Below are positions 46,707 to 56,200 of a stretch of 64,000 nucleotides of DNA, in pieces. The notes under the pieces were generated by a model that saw nothing but the letters and a program-made list of their open reading frames with translations, was not told the origin of the DNA and did not search any database. The stretch comes from Halicephalobus mephisto (lineage: Eukaryota > Nematoda > Chromadorea > Rhabditida > Panagrolaimidae): positions 186,001 through 250,000 of the forward strand of contig SWDT01000081.1 in the NCBI GenBank assembly GCA_009193035.1, read 5' to 3'. The position numbers and the translations under genes were made by a program. Within the stretch, counting starts at the first letter, position 1. Each line of letters opens with the position of its first letter.

Positions 46707-47687
46707 TTAATATTTGAAGAAACCTTCTCCACTCTTGCGGCCTAGTTTCCCTTCATCAACCAGTTTGTTCACCATTTCACAGGGCTGGAAAGTAGGATCG
46801 TTGGGGTAATTCTTGGCCCATCCGTCCATGATGAATTTGAGAGTATCCAATCCGACGTAATCAGCGAGCTCGAAGGGACCCATCGGGTAACCGGCACCCA
46901 GCTTCATTGCAACATCGATATCCTTGATGGAAGCATCCCCGCGTTCAGCCATTCTGAAGGCTTCGAAGGAGTAAGGTACAAGAAGTCTGTTCACGATGAA
47001 TCCAGGAGTGTCCTTGCAGGCAACAGTAACCTTGCCTACAGATTTTCCGTATTCCATTAGTCTATTGAAGGTATCGTCAGAAGTCGCGTCAAAGCGGACG
47101 ACTTCGAGCAGCTTCATAACAGGGACAGGGTTGAAAAAGTGAAGTCCTCCAAAGCGTTCTTTGTGCTTCAGATTCGCTCCAATATCGACCAATCTCAGGG
47201 AAGAAGTGTTTGTCGCCAAGAGAGTTGTCCTAAATAATGGCTGTAAGAAATATTTCTTATTCCAAAGTCCTTACGTAGGGACATTAGCCTCGACTTCAGC
47301 AAAAAGCTTTCTCTTGACATCGATGTTCTCAACAATAGCCTCAATGACGAGATCAGAAGACTTGACGGCATCTCCCACATTGGTAGATGTGTTAATCTTG
47401 CTAATTACTCCTTCAACTAGCTTCTTCTGGGCAGAAGCATCGTCAGCATGTTTCTTCTTAGCGACACGTTGGATCGAAACCTCAATTCCTTTTCTGGCTT
47501 TCTCCAAAGCTTGTTGATTAGTATCCACAAGATTCACATTCAAGTTGGCCGCAGCACTTACCTAAAACTGATTTTGAACAAAACTGATATATGAACGACT
47601 TACTTGGGCAATCCCAGATCCCATCAATCCAGCTCCAATAACAGTGACATTTCTAACAGCTTGGTTCAAAGCAGGAGTTGCAAACAT
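46707..47687 (-). CDS. HADH: 3-hydroxyacyl-CoA dehydrogenase (HADH), copy 1
   Basis: HADH oxidises L-3-hydroxyacyl-CoA to 3-ketoacyl-CoA with NAD+ in fatty-acid beta-oxidation. Exons 47687-47604, 47561-47275 and 47229-46707 give 297 aa, the usual single-domain length. The Rossmann motif [11 protein letters not shown] is near residue 18. ATNTSSL and the catalytic [18 protein letters not shown] (active-site His) follow, then [15 protein letters not shown] and the C-terminal helical domain ([33 protein letters not shown]). The short N-terminus before the Rossmann fold ([13 protein letters not shown]) could be a weak mitochondrial presequence. It lies 231 bp downstream of a paralogue on the same strand, with TTTTTAG acceptors upstream of the ATG. 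Confidence 0.95.
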
Positions 47688-47918
47688 GGTTTCTTACCGC
47701 TTATTACAGAATTCGCAAGGCACTAAAAAGATTAAAATTTCAAAAACCTGTGTAAAGTAGGAAAACAGGACAAAGAACAACTGATAAACACAAGGAATAA
47801 ACCTCCAAGCGGTCAAGAGCACGAACTATGTAGTTTGGAATCTCTTTATTTCCGTCCCTGTTACTTTCACAAATAACTGTTTTTCCACACAAAATCTCGT
47901 CAATTACAATATATCCAA

Positions 47919-48842
47919 TTAAATTTTAGATTTATACTTGTAGAATCCCTCTCCCGTCTTCCTTCCAAGCTTCCCTTCACTGACAAGCTTCTCCAAAATC
48001 TTACTTTTGGTCAGTTTTACTTCATCTGGATAGTGTTCTCTCCATCCGTCTTGAATCATCTTGCCGACGTCCAGTCCAACAAAGTCGGCCAAAGCAAAGG
48101 GACCGATGGGGAATTGGAGTCCGAGAGTGACTGCCTTATCAACGTCTTCTGGAGAACAGACCCCTCTATCAACTAGTCCAAAAGCCTCATTTTGGAAAGG
48201 GATCAAGAGTCTATTGACAACAAAACCTGGAGTGTCCTTGCAGATGATTGAACTCTTGCCAATTTCTTCGGTAAACAACCTCAATTTCTCCAAGTTTTCT
48301 GGAGTAATTTTATCAGTTTTGACAACCTCGACCAGTCGCATCAACGGAACAGGACTGAAGAAATGAAGCCCGCCGAATCTATCTTGCGCTTGCATTTTCG
48401 CTCCAATGTCTCTTAGCAATAATGAGCTGGTATTGGTCGCAAAGAGGCAGTGCTTTGGAGCGTGTTTCTCGACTCTTGCAAAGAGGTCCTGTTTCAAAGC
48501 TAGATTTTCCACTACCGCTTCAATGATGAGATCTGAGTCAACTACAGCTTGATCAGGGTTTACGATCATTCTCAGTCTTCCCATCAATTCTTGGACAAAT
48601 TTCCTTCTTTCTGTCGGATCTTTAATTTCTCTGATCGCTCGTTTTCGGAATCTAGCTTCCATCTCTTTGGCTGCTTTTTGGACGATTTCTATCTTAGTAT
48701 CAACAAGCACAACCCTCAGCCCAGCTTCCACGCAAACCTAAAATCATAAAATTCAAGAAAGACTAAAAGTGAAACCAACCTGGGCAATCCCGGATCCCAT
48801 CAATCCGGCTCCAAACACGGTAACTTTCTTAATCCCTGACAT
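47919..48842 (-). CDS. HADH: 3-hydroxyacyl-CoA dehydrogenase (HADH), copy 2, with a possible PTS1
   Basis: Paralogue of the neighbouring HADH. Exons 48842-48780 and 48737-47919 give 293 aa. [11 protein letters not shown] starts at about residue 11, right after the initiator, leaving no room for a mitochondrial presequence. [24 protein letters not shown] (catalytic His), [16 protein letters not shown] and [17 protein letters not shown] are present, so the enzyme should be active. The protein ends KYKSKI; SKI resembles a peroxisomal PTS1, which suggests peroxisomal beta-oxidation (inferred). The ATG lies 108 bp after the HORMA-gene stop on the same strand, an operon-like spacing. Confidence 0.95.
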
Positions 48843-48950
48843 TTCCGTACAACAGTAAACAACCTGTTACTTATTCAAAAAGTAAAGACGAATAAAACTA
48901 GAAATTCGGAGACTTAAATAGGGTGGAACAAAAAGTGTAGTGATAATGAA

Positions 48951-50497
48951 TCAATAGCACACCAGTTGGCCATCTTCGTCCAAATTGATTGTCAAACTAG
49001 AAACTACTCTTGATTCCATTAAAACGTACCTAGGAAAATAAAATTGAATAGGAATTAATAGATAACTACTCACTCCGTATTCTTTGGTTTCTTCGAAGGC
49101 AATTCCTCAGAGGAACCACGAGAGCGTTTACGCACGGACATCAGTTCCTCAGTTTGCTCATTTATCATAACTGTTCCCTGTTCTTTTTGGATTTTTTCTG
49201 CACCTTCATCACGATCATCGTCACTGTCGTCAGACGGAGGAGATGATGAACCTCCTTCAGCACATAGTGATGAACTCACAGACCCCTCTTTATAAAAATC
49301 AAGCAAAGAATCTGGTGGCAACGGGCTATCCAGATAATCACTATTCTCTGGGTGTTCCTCAGCTGCTCGTGCATGTTCTTCACTTTCATTGTGTTCAATT
49401 AGAACAATGCTCTCCGACTGCTTGGATCTCTCAACAAGGGGACGACCACCAAGAACAGTGCTTTCGTCACCATCAACTGGACCAGTGCCACGACTCCTAG
49501 GGAAAAAACGATTGCCGTTGCTTGATGATCGAGTTTCGACTTCATCATTTGAGGAAAGTGCTGAAGAGGGCGGCCAGCGATCACGGTACTGCATCTGGAG
49601 TTCAACATCTTTGAAGACCTTTTCTGATGGTTCCTCAAAGTAACGAGTCATAAGCCGAATCCCCATACTAAAAAAGGAAATGAAACAAGGCACAAAAACA
49701 CTACTCACGCTTCAGCCCTATCACCTGATAATGGAACGTAACCAACAGGTAACGATTCCAGACTCGTTGTGACGTCATCGAAGTTCTCTACATTGTAGCC
49801 AGTAATGGGGTCAAGTGAGGTCCTTCGACTTGTAAAGGTACACATGACTCCAGCAATCATTGTCTTCCCGAAATCCTTCAATAAGCTACACACAGTACGA
49901 ACACGGTAAATCAGAATGTCAAAGTCGGTGGCAAAATCAACGATGTCACCGATACGGATATGGGTGGAATTGGGACTAAATTGAAGAATCGGTATGAGAT
50001 TCAATTTTAGTGCCAAAACTTACAATTGAGCAATCATCACATTCTGGGTGTAGGAGAACTCAAATTTCAGCGCCTCAACAACGGTTCTTGCATTAGGCTC
50101 TTCACACGCAGCAAAGTATATTTCCCGTATTTCACCATTGCAGACTGGGCCTTCGAGATTAGTGAAGGCTTTCTTTTCCTTGTCACCGACAGGATGATCG
50201 CTATTAAACAAGTGGATTTCGTGCTCTGGAAATTCAAACAATCAAGAAATAACGGGACAAAAACCTACGATAGAGCAACTTCCGTCTGAAAGCTTCGGCT
50301 GGTAGTAATTGCCGGTAATAGGCGTAGGTAGCAGAAATAATCACAGCCATTCTCAGCAAATACTTGCGTTTCCTGATGATCGGAAGATCTTTCGGTGGGA
50401 ACACCTGCTTTAGTAATTTATGTTGGGCCTAAAAGTAGTAGTAATATAGTAATCCTAAATAAACTATAAAACTCACTTCATCGTATACAACCGCCAT
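48951..50497 (-). CDS. HORMA-domain protein, probable meiotic chromosome-axis component
   Basis: HORMA proteins (Hop1/HORMAD; HIM-3 and HTP proteins in worms) form meiotic axes, Mad2 the spindle checkpoint. Exons 50497-50477, 50428-50269, 50225-50024, 49975-49709, 49667-49074 and 49029-48951 give 440 aa. The first exon encodes only seven residues (MAVVYDE). The HORMA core is visible as AVIISATYAYYRQLLPAEAF near the start, FEFSYTQNVMIAQL in the middle, and a helix (DILIYRVRTVCSLLKDFGKT). SLESLPVGYVPLSGD then leads to the MGIRLMTRYFEEP segment. About 200 residues of acidic, Ser-rich tail with a basic patch (RKRSRGSSEELPSKKPK) follow. That layout fits Hop1/HORMAD types better than Mad2. The last exon is inferred from a good donor and acceptor; without it the protein ends at 49070. 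HADH copy 2 follows closely. Confidence 0.82.
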
Positions 50498-50529
50498 GGT
50501 CGGAATGTACAAACTAACACAATTCGAAA

Positions 50530-50870
50530 CACGCGCCACCAGATAGAGCGATTCAAAGTCATTGTTGTTTTTGGGCTGAAATAAAGTACTGAAAAGAGAT
50601 AATACTGGGAAAATACACCAATTGAATAGGGCGATTTAAAACAGGAGTTATTTTCGTGATGAGACAAATTAGTAAAAAGAGATAATACTGGGAGAATACG
50701 CTAATTAAACAGAGCGATTCAGGACAAGTATTGTTTTCGTGATGAGAAGAAGTACTGAAGAAGGGCAAATCTGGTAGACTGCCAAATAGACAGGGCGATT
50801 CAAGACGAGTAGTTTTCGTGCTGAGATGAAATGATAAAGAGAGGTAAATCTGGCAAAATAGGCCAGAATG
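50530..50870. repeat. Minisatellite-like tandem repeat, unit about 85 bp, upstream of HORMA gene
   Basis: Four to five diverged units contain AGTACTGAAAAGAGATAATA, CTGGGAAAATAC, AGAGCGATTCAGGACAAGTA and TTTTCGTGATGAGA in that order. The first unit starts about 35 bp upstream of the HORMA ATG, so the array sits in its promoter or 5'UTR. Confidence 0.7.
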
Positions 50871-51750
50871 TATGACCATCATTTTTGAGACCTGTGAGAC
50901 CATAGACTTTTATTGTGAGTTTTTTAGGAATTTTATGTTGAAATTGTGATTCGTTTTGTCTTCTATTTACTGATGAAGGTAGAGAATACGAGTTAATGGT
51001 GACGTGAATTCCGTGAAATTATAATGAAATCGTCTTATTTGCGTGAATGATCCAGTCTAGTGAATTCCCGAAATTTTTCTATAGCATTGCCACTTTATCA
51101 TATGGAAATCACACTGGTAAATAGGTAAATGCTTATATCCAACGTTTAAACCACCAACGAACTCATAGTTATTTCATCAATGGTTATGTTGACGTTAATT
51201 TTGAGCCTTCATTGTTTTCTTAAAAATGCAAGTTTATATCAATTTGCAAAACTACGTTAATTCCCAGCTAATGAACCTATTTCATTTTACATCGCTTATT
51301 TTCTTTTTTTCGAGTCAAATTTACATATTAATCCTAATTAATATACATGGATTTCATAATTGTTATGAATTTCACAAAATATAGCAATTGCTGAGGAAAA
51401 ACTGACGGAAATTCATTTTCCTTTGTTGCGCCCTAGTGGATCCCGTTCACTGGCTGCCGCATGCGACTCCCGCAACGAAAACCTTGCAGTCCTGCTGCAC
51501 TTCTCTGCTGTTCGTTGTTCAGCCCAAAAGCTTCTTTCTCTCCTGAATTCGCTGTTTTCTCCTCTGCATTCTGTTGAAAATTGTCTTTCTTTTTTATTTT
51601 CGGTGATTTCTGATTAATTATAGTGATATTGTTACATCTGACTGCTGTTTATACGACTTTATTCTGTTTACATCGAACTTTAACCATTTCGCGTTTTCGC
51701 TGGATTTCTTTCGAGCTTTACCTCTTTTCCCAAGTTTTCATATATCGATT
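50871..51750. promoter_or_regulatory. Promoter region of the uL13 gene
   Basis: The divergent gap between HORMA and uL13. The 330 bp before uL13 is pyrimidine-rich, as for many ribosomal-protein genes. A 64-codon frame here (51,423-51,617) is not considered coding. Confidence 0.45.
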
Positions 51751-51760
51751 CAGGGTCGAC
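51751..51760 (+). other. Probable trans-splice acceptor before uL13
   Basis: ATTCAG ends at 51753, seven bases before the ATG at 51761. It is not paired with an obvious upstream exon, so a spliced leader joining here is likely. Confidence 0.5.
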
Positions 51761-52419
51761 ATGAGCTTCTCGGCGAAGCCTATTGTTATCGATGGTAAAG
51801 ACCACTTGCTTGGTCGCTTGGCCAGTACCGTGGCTAAGCAACTTTTGCTCGGTCAGAAGATTTCCGTCGTCCGATGCGAGGATATCAACATCTCCGGAAA
51901 TTTCCACCGTTCCAAGCTGAAGTACTTGAGCTTCCTCCGCAAACGCTGCAACGTCAACCCTAGACGTGGACCTTTCCATTTCCGTGCTCCTAACAAGATC
52001 TTCTGGCGCACAGTCCGTGGTATGCTTCCTCACAAGACTGCTCGTGGTTCTGCTGCCCTCAAGCGTCTTCGTACTTATGATGGTATTCCTCAACCTTTGG
52101 ATACTAAGCCCAGACTTGTTGAACCCAATGCCATGCGTCATGTTGCCTTGAAGCCTGGCCGTGATTTCTGCACTGGTAAGTTTTTTGATAGCTGAGCGTC
52201 TTCAGGACTTGATATCTATTTTCAGTTGGCCGTTTGTCCCATGAAGTTGGATGGCAATATCGTGACATTGTTCAGAAGTTGGAAGCCAAGCGTAAGGTCC
52301 GTGCTGCTGCCCATTTTGAGAGAAAGAAGACTAACCGCAAGCTTCATGAAGAAGCCCTGAAAAAGGCTGCCCCCAAGATCGCTCAGTACGACAAGCAGTT
52401 GGCCGAGCTCGGCTATTAA
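51761..52419 (+). CDS. RPL13A: 60S ribosomal protein uL13 (RPL13A)
   Basis: uL13 is a structural protein of the large ribosomal subunit. Exons 51761-52175 and 52226-52419 give 202 aa, typical of the family. Diagnostic segments are [40 protein letters not shown], then [20 protein letters not shown] and [13 protein letters not shown]. The C-terminal extension ([20 protein letters not shown]) is followed by basic helices ending LAELGY. The intron is 50 nt. ELP6 starts 145 bp after the stop codon on the same strand. Confidence 0.98.
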
Positions 52420-52559
52420 TTTCCTTATTGTACTGTTGGTTTGCTTTGCGGATTGTTTTGTTATCATAAAAATATTGAATAACTTTATTTGCTGTTAAAA
52501 CAGTTGGATGCTGTAATTACTTTGTCTAAGAACAAAGGAAGGAGGATTGAGGAGCTCGG

Positions 52560-52564
52560 TTTAG
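52560..52564 (+). other. Splice acceptor abutting the ELP6 ATG
   Basis: The sequence GGTTTAG lies immediately before the ATG at 52565 with no upstream exon to pair with. With the 145 bp gap from the uL13 stop this is what an operonic, SL2-type trans-splice site would look like. Inferred. Confidence 0.5.
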
Positions 52565-53271
52565 ATGCTCGCGGAGTTGAACAAGTTGTTCGGGATGGGT
52601 CAAGGCTTAATGCTGGTAGAACATGAAGCAGAGGGAGAACCAAGTTTGATCCTGATGCATTTTGTTTCTGAGTTCGTGAAACAAGGAGCCAACGTCGTCT
52701 ACGTGTCTTTGAATCAGTCAGAAGAAATGCTCAGGACCAGTTGCGGAAAACTAGCAATAAGACTAGATCCAAAGCTCTTTCACTTTGTCCCATGGAGGGA
52801 AGTGCTGGAATTGGCGAGTCCAGAAAAGTTGGAAGAGGTAGTTGCTATTGTTTACGAGTCACAGACTTATGGTTGATTGGGAATTTTTAGAGAGTATTGA
52901 ACTCTATCAATCCTTCATTGAAATCAGTTATCATTATCGATAATGCCCTAGCTTTTCGGTCGATATCGTCAGATCCGGTGGAAGCTATTGTATTTTGTCA
53001 GAAATTGCGCCAACAACTACACAAAGAGTCTCTTGTCGTTATTGCCTCATCTGATGCTTCTGTTTTTTCTGGTTTTGAAAATCTTACATCAGCTTACTTT
53101 AGATTGAAACTCGTTAATAAGGGTACCGGGCAGAATGTTACGGGAGTCCTCGAAGTGGAGCATCATGCCACACCATTTGATGCAATTCTACAGCAGCACG
53201 TTTATCATTATCTACTCGGAGAACGTTCGTACAAATTATTTTTGCCCGGTGCTACTCAGTTCCTCATTTGA
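52565..53271 (+). CDS. ELP6: Elongator complex protein 6
   Basis: ELP4-6 form the RecA-like hexameric ring of Elongator, which modifies wobble uridines in tRNA. Exons 52565-52837 and 52891-53271 give 217 aa. The N-terminus MLAELNKLFGMGQGLMLVEH aligns with the ELN-rich start of ELP6. SLILMHFVSEFVKQGANVVY with VSLNQSEE matches the beta-strand after the degenerate P-loop. SVIIIDNALAFRS matches the Walker-B-like strand, and SLVVIASSDASVFSGF the next strand. As in the family, no functional Walker A motif is present. The intron is 53 nt. It is shorter than the mammalian protein (about 266 aa). It sits between uL13 and a fatty-acid-binding protein gene in a tight co-oriented cluster. Confidence 0.85.
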
Positions 53272-53398
53272 TTTTCTTTGTTTCTATTGCTTTTTTTCAC
53301 ATCTGCCAAAGTCTGGGATGTGAAGTCTAAGACCTCCCCGTTTTCTTTTTGAATAAAAGGCCCCTTTGGCGATCAGACGTGCTGTAAAGTCGGTGAAG

Positions 53399-54056
53399 AT
53401 GACCGCTTTTTATACCTTTGGTTTTTCGTTTTTCGTCCTTTGTGCCATTGTTGGGTTGCAGAATCCAGTTATGGCTGCGGGAAATGATCAAATTCCGGAC
53501 AAGTTCTTCGGAACTTTTAAGTTGGAAAAATCTGAGAATTTCGATGAATTCTTATCTGCTAAAGGTGAGGTTTTTTATCGAATTAATTTTTATAACAGAA
53601 CTTCTAGGAGTCAATTGGTTTGTCCGCAAGATGATTCAAATGGCTAGTATCACCAAGATCTTCCAAAAATCTACTGAGCAACCAGGCAAGTACAACGCGA
53701 TCAATCTCTCGAGAAAGGCAAACACTGAGTACATGAATTGGGCGTTGAATGAACCATTTGAAGCTCTCGGTCTCGATTCCACGAAACATAGAGTTCGTTA
53801 TTCATTGTTAGTATCGTTGTAGTCTAACGACCTTTAGATCACTTTTGGACTTCAAGATGATGGGAACATTCTGACTGAACATCACGTTCGTCTCGACCAA
53901 GGAGGAGAAGAAACTTACTACTACACTCGGGAAACCGACTACCTCGTTTTGGTAAAAATTGAGTTTTGTTATTAAAAGTAATCTCATTTTCAGAGAATGG
54001 AACACGCTGGAATCACTTGTCGTAGATGGTTTAAAATTCAAGAAGAAAAGAAATAA
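53399..54056 (+). CDS. lbp: Secreted fatty-acid-binding protein (LBP type), copy 1
   Basis: Nematodes secrete FABP/lipocalin-fold proteins (As-p18, LBP-1 to -3) that carry fatty acids and retinoids in body fluids and eggs. Exons 53399-53564, 53608-53792, 53838-53951 and 53994-54056 give 175 aa. The signal peptide runs to about [11 protein letters not shown]. The barrel follows: [60 protein letters not shown]. The ligand-binding C-terminal C-R-R-W-F-K replaces the usual R-x-Y. Introns are 42-45 nt. The ATG is 127 bp after the ELP6 stop, with AATAAA at about 53,353 between them. Confidence 0.93.
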
Positions 54057-55402
54057 TTTCACATCTTGAGAAATCTGTGAATTGCTATTTATACCTTGTT
54101 TTTTAAAGGGTGCTAAACTCGATAAAAACTATATCTGGCATGTTCGTTGAGCTTTTAATTTTTTCTCGAAATCGCCTGAAGGAAGAAGATGACAGCTGTG
54201 ATAAGAACACTGAGATTTTTAATCTTCCGATCAGACACAAAAACTAGAGTCTGGGCTTGGGAACTTGCAACATAAAGACCACTTTTTGTAACAAAACATT
54301 CAATAGTCAACTTTGACATATAAAAACGATTCTGAGTTTCGTTGACTATTGCTGGAGGGAGAAATGAAGAAGATAAATATGTTAAAAAATTAAATCTATT
54401 CTTGATGCCAAATGAGCATTCTTGAATAACGCTAAAAATGAACATGTTTATGGTTGTTTGATACACTAGCAACAATAAATTATCTCTTGCTGTGGGATGG
54501 ATTTTTTGTTTATTATTTTTGCAAGTTTAGGAATATTTTTGAAAATAAGTACGAAATGCGACTAGAATGGTCTTCGAGAAGGTTATAAATTTTAAACCAA
54601 GAAAACAATAATTAAAGCTGTAACTTTAGGTTTGAAGTCATTTGGTCGCTGTTCCATTCCAGATGCGTCTTTTATGTGGTTCCAAGAGTAATCTGTTTTG
54701 TCAAGGAAATGAAAGAATAGACCAAACAGTTCAACTTCGGTTCTGGGGCGAACTATGGATTAACTTCTGGTATTATTTCCGATGATTTTGGAGTACTTTT
54801 GTGTATAGTAGATAGAAGATATATGGAAAATAAGAAATATAACAAAGAATGAGGAATAATATCTAGAAGTTAGAAGAAAGTGAGGTAATAATTCGCTCCA
54901 GGACCAGAGTCAAATGACTTCATCTTTTTTAAAACCCAACATTACCTAAAATTATTATTGAAATTAAGAAATCTTACTCAAAGTTTGTTAAATTTCCTTA
55001 TTTTTTACTTTTTAGAGAAACCTAAAGTTATCTAAATCACTTGGAATCACTAAGAAATTTCATCCGCAGTCTACGAAATTCCCTTATTTTCTGATACCAC
55101 CCAGATTTCCATCGATGATGAATCGCTCTAAAGTTTCTTCTTATGTTCTCGTTCATCTGCTGTGATCCCCCTTTTGGCCCATTTATCAACAGCAGCTGCC
55201 TCCAAAGTCTTAGGCAAACCAATTCCCAGATGCCGAAGTACAAATCTTGTTCGTTGTTCTCAGAGCAAACAAGCAATAAACAATCGGCCAGATTGCCACG
55301 ATAAAGACTAAGGCCGTGCTCTGGGAGAAAGGCGTGGTCTTTCGTTTGCCATAAAAACAAAAAGAAAAACTGGTCCTTCAGTTGATCTTTTTCTGAATCA
55401 AG
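54057..55402. other. Intergenic region between the two LBP genes
   Basis: About 1.35 kb. No supported gene. The 120 bp before copy 2 contains ATAAAAAC and a TTCAG acceptor-like site at about 55,377-55,381. An antisense open frame runs from copy 2 into this region but was rejected. Confidence 0.5.
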
Positions 55403-56142
55403 ATGAAGCTGTATTTCCTCCTTCTCGCTCTCGTTGTTGCCGCAGCTACTGCCGCTGATTTCCCTGAGAAATTCTTGGGAGTATGGGAACTCGGAAAATC
55501 CGAGAACTTTGATGAATACCTCACCGAAAAAGGATACGGTATGTTCACTAGAATGCTCGTCAAGGCTGCTTCCATCACCAAGACCTTCGAGAAAGCCGGT
55601 CCTGGAAGGATCAATGTCAAAATTGACACCACCACCAAGGACGTTGAGTGGAAGAACGTTCCCTTCGGAGAGGAGTTCCAAGGAGAGTACATCGACTCCG
55701 CTCAGCACAAGGTTAGTTCTTGCTGTAGGGTTAAAAATTGCATTACTTTTAACTCCTTGTTCTTCGAAATACAATACTATTGCTGTTGTCATTTCAGATC
55801 AAGTTCTACGAAAAGGATGGAAAACTCTACGAAGACCACAACCCCGTTGGAGATGGAGAAGCCAAGGCCGAACTCTACTGGTACGAACTTCAGGATCCCA
55901 AGACTATGGCTATGGTGAGTTTTTGAAAGATAAGTCCCAGGATCTAGAAGGAGAAAGATAACAGATAATTTTCCCTAATAAAACTAAAACCAAATTGGTT
56001 CATATCATTCTTTTAAATCCCCTTTGTCTCCCGGATAAATAGCCATTTTTCTCTGAGGGAGCATTCGATTCAAATAATGAAAATATTACAGTTCATGACC
56101 GCGAACGGAGTCACCGCCAAACGTTACTACAACAAGCAGTAA
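55403..56142 (+). CDS. lbp: Secreted fatty-acid-binding protein (LBP type), copy 2
   Basis: Exons 55403-55711, 55798-55914 and 56092-56142 give 158 aa. The signal peptide MKLYFLLLALVVAAATAA is followed by the FABP barrel: DFPEKFLGVWELGKSENFDE, GYGMFTRMLVKAASITKTFE, DVEWKNVPFGEEFQGEYIDS, EDHNPVGDGEAKAELYWYEL. It ends VTAKRYYNKQ, with the R-x-Y/R-Y-Y ligand-contact motif retained. It is G+C-richer with C-ending codons, suggesting high expression. It lacks the intron that splits copy 1 after the first helix-strand region. AATAAA follows at about 56,191. Confidence 0.96.
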
Positions 56143-56187
56143 ATATTCCAATCCTGAACAAACTGTTTTAAATTAAGCTCTTTTATA

Positions 56188-56200
56188 TTTAATAAAAATA
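56188..56200 (+). terminator. Polyadenylation signal of LBP copy 2
   Basis: ATTTAATAAAAATAC about 50 bases after the stop codon, with a canonical AATAAA. Confidence 0.6.

Noticed and set aside
51423..51617. 64-codon ATG open frame upstream of uL13
   Set aside because: Pyrimidine-rich promoter sequence; the translation is Leu/Ser-rich without features.
55037..55792. 251-codon open frame antisense to LBP copy 2
   Set aside because: It lies mostly on the reverse of a strongly coding, GC-richer exon, which commonly creates long antisense frames. The part beyond the exon has no domain and no splice or start support.
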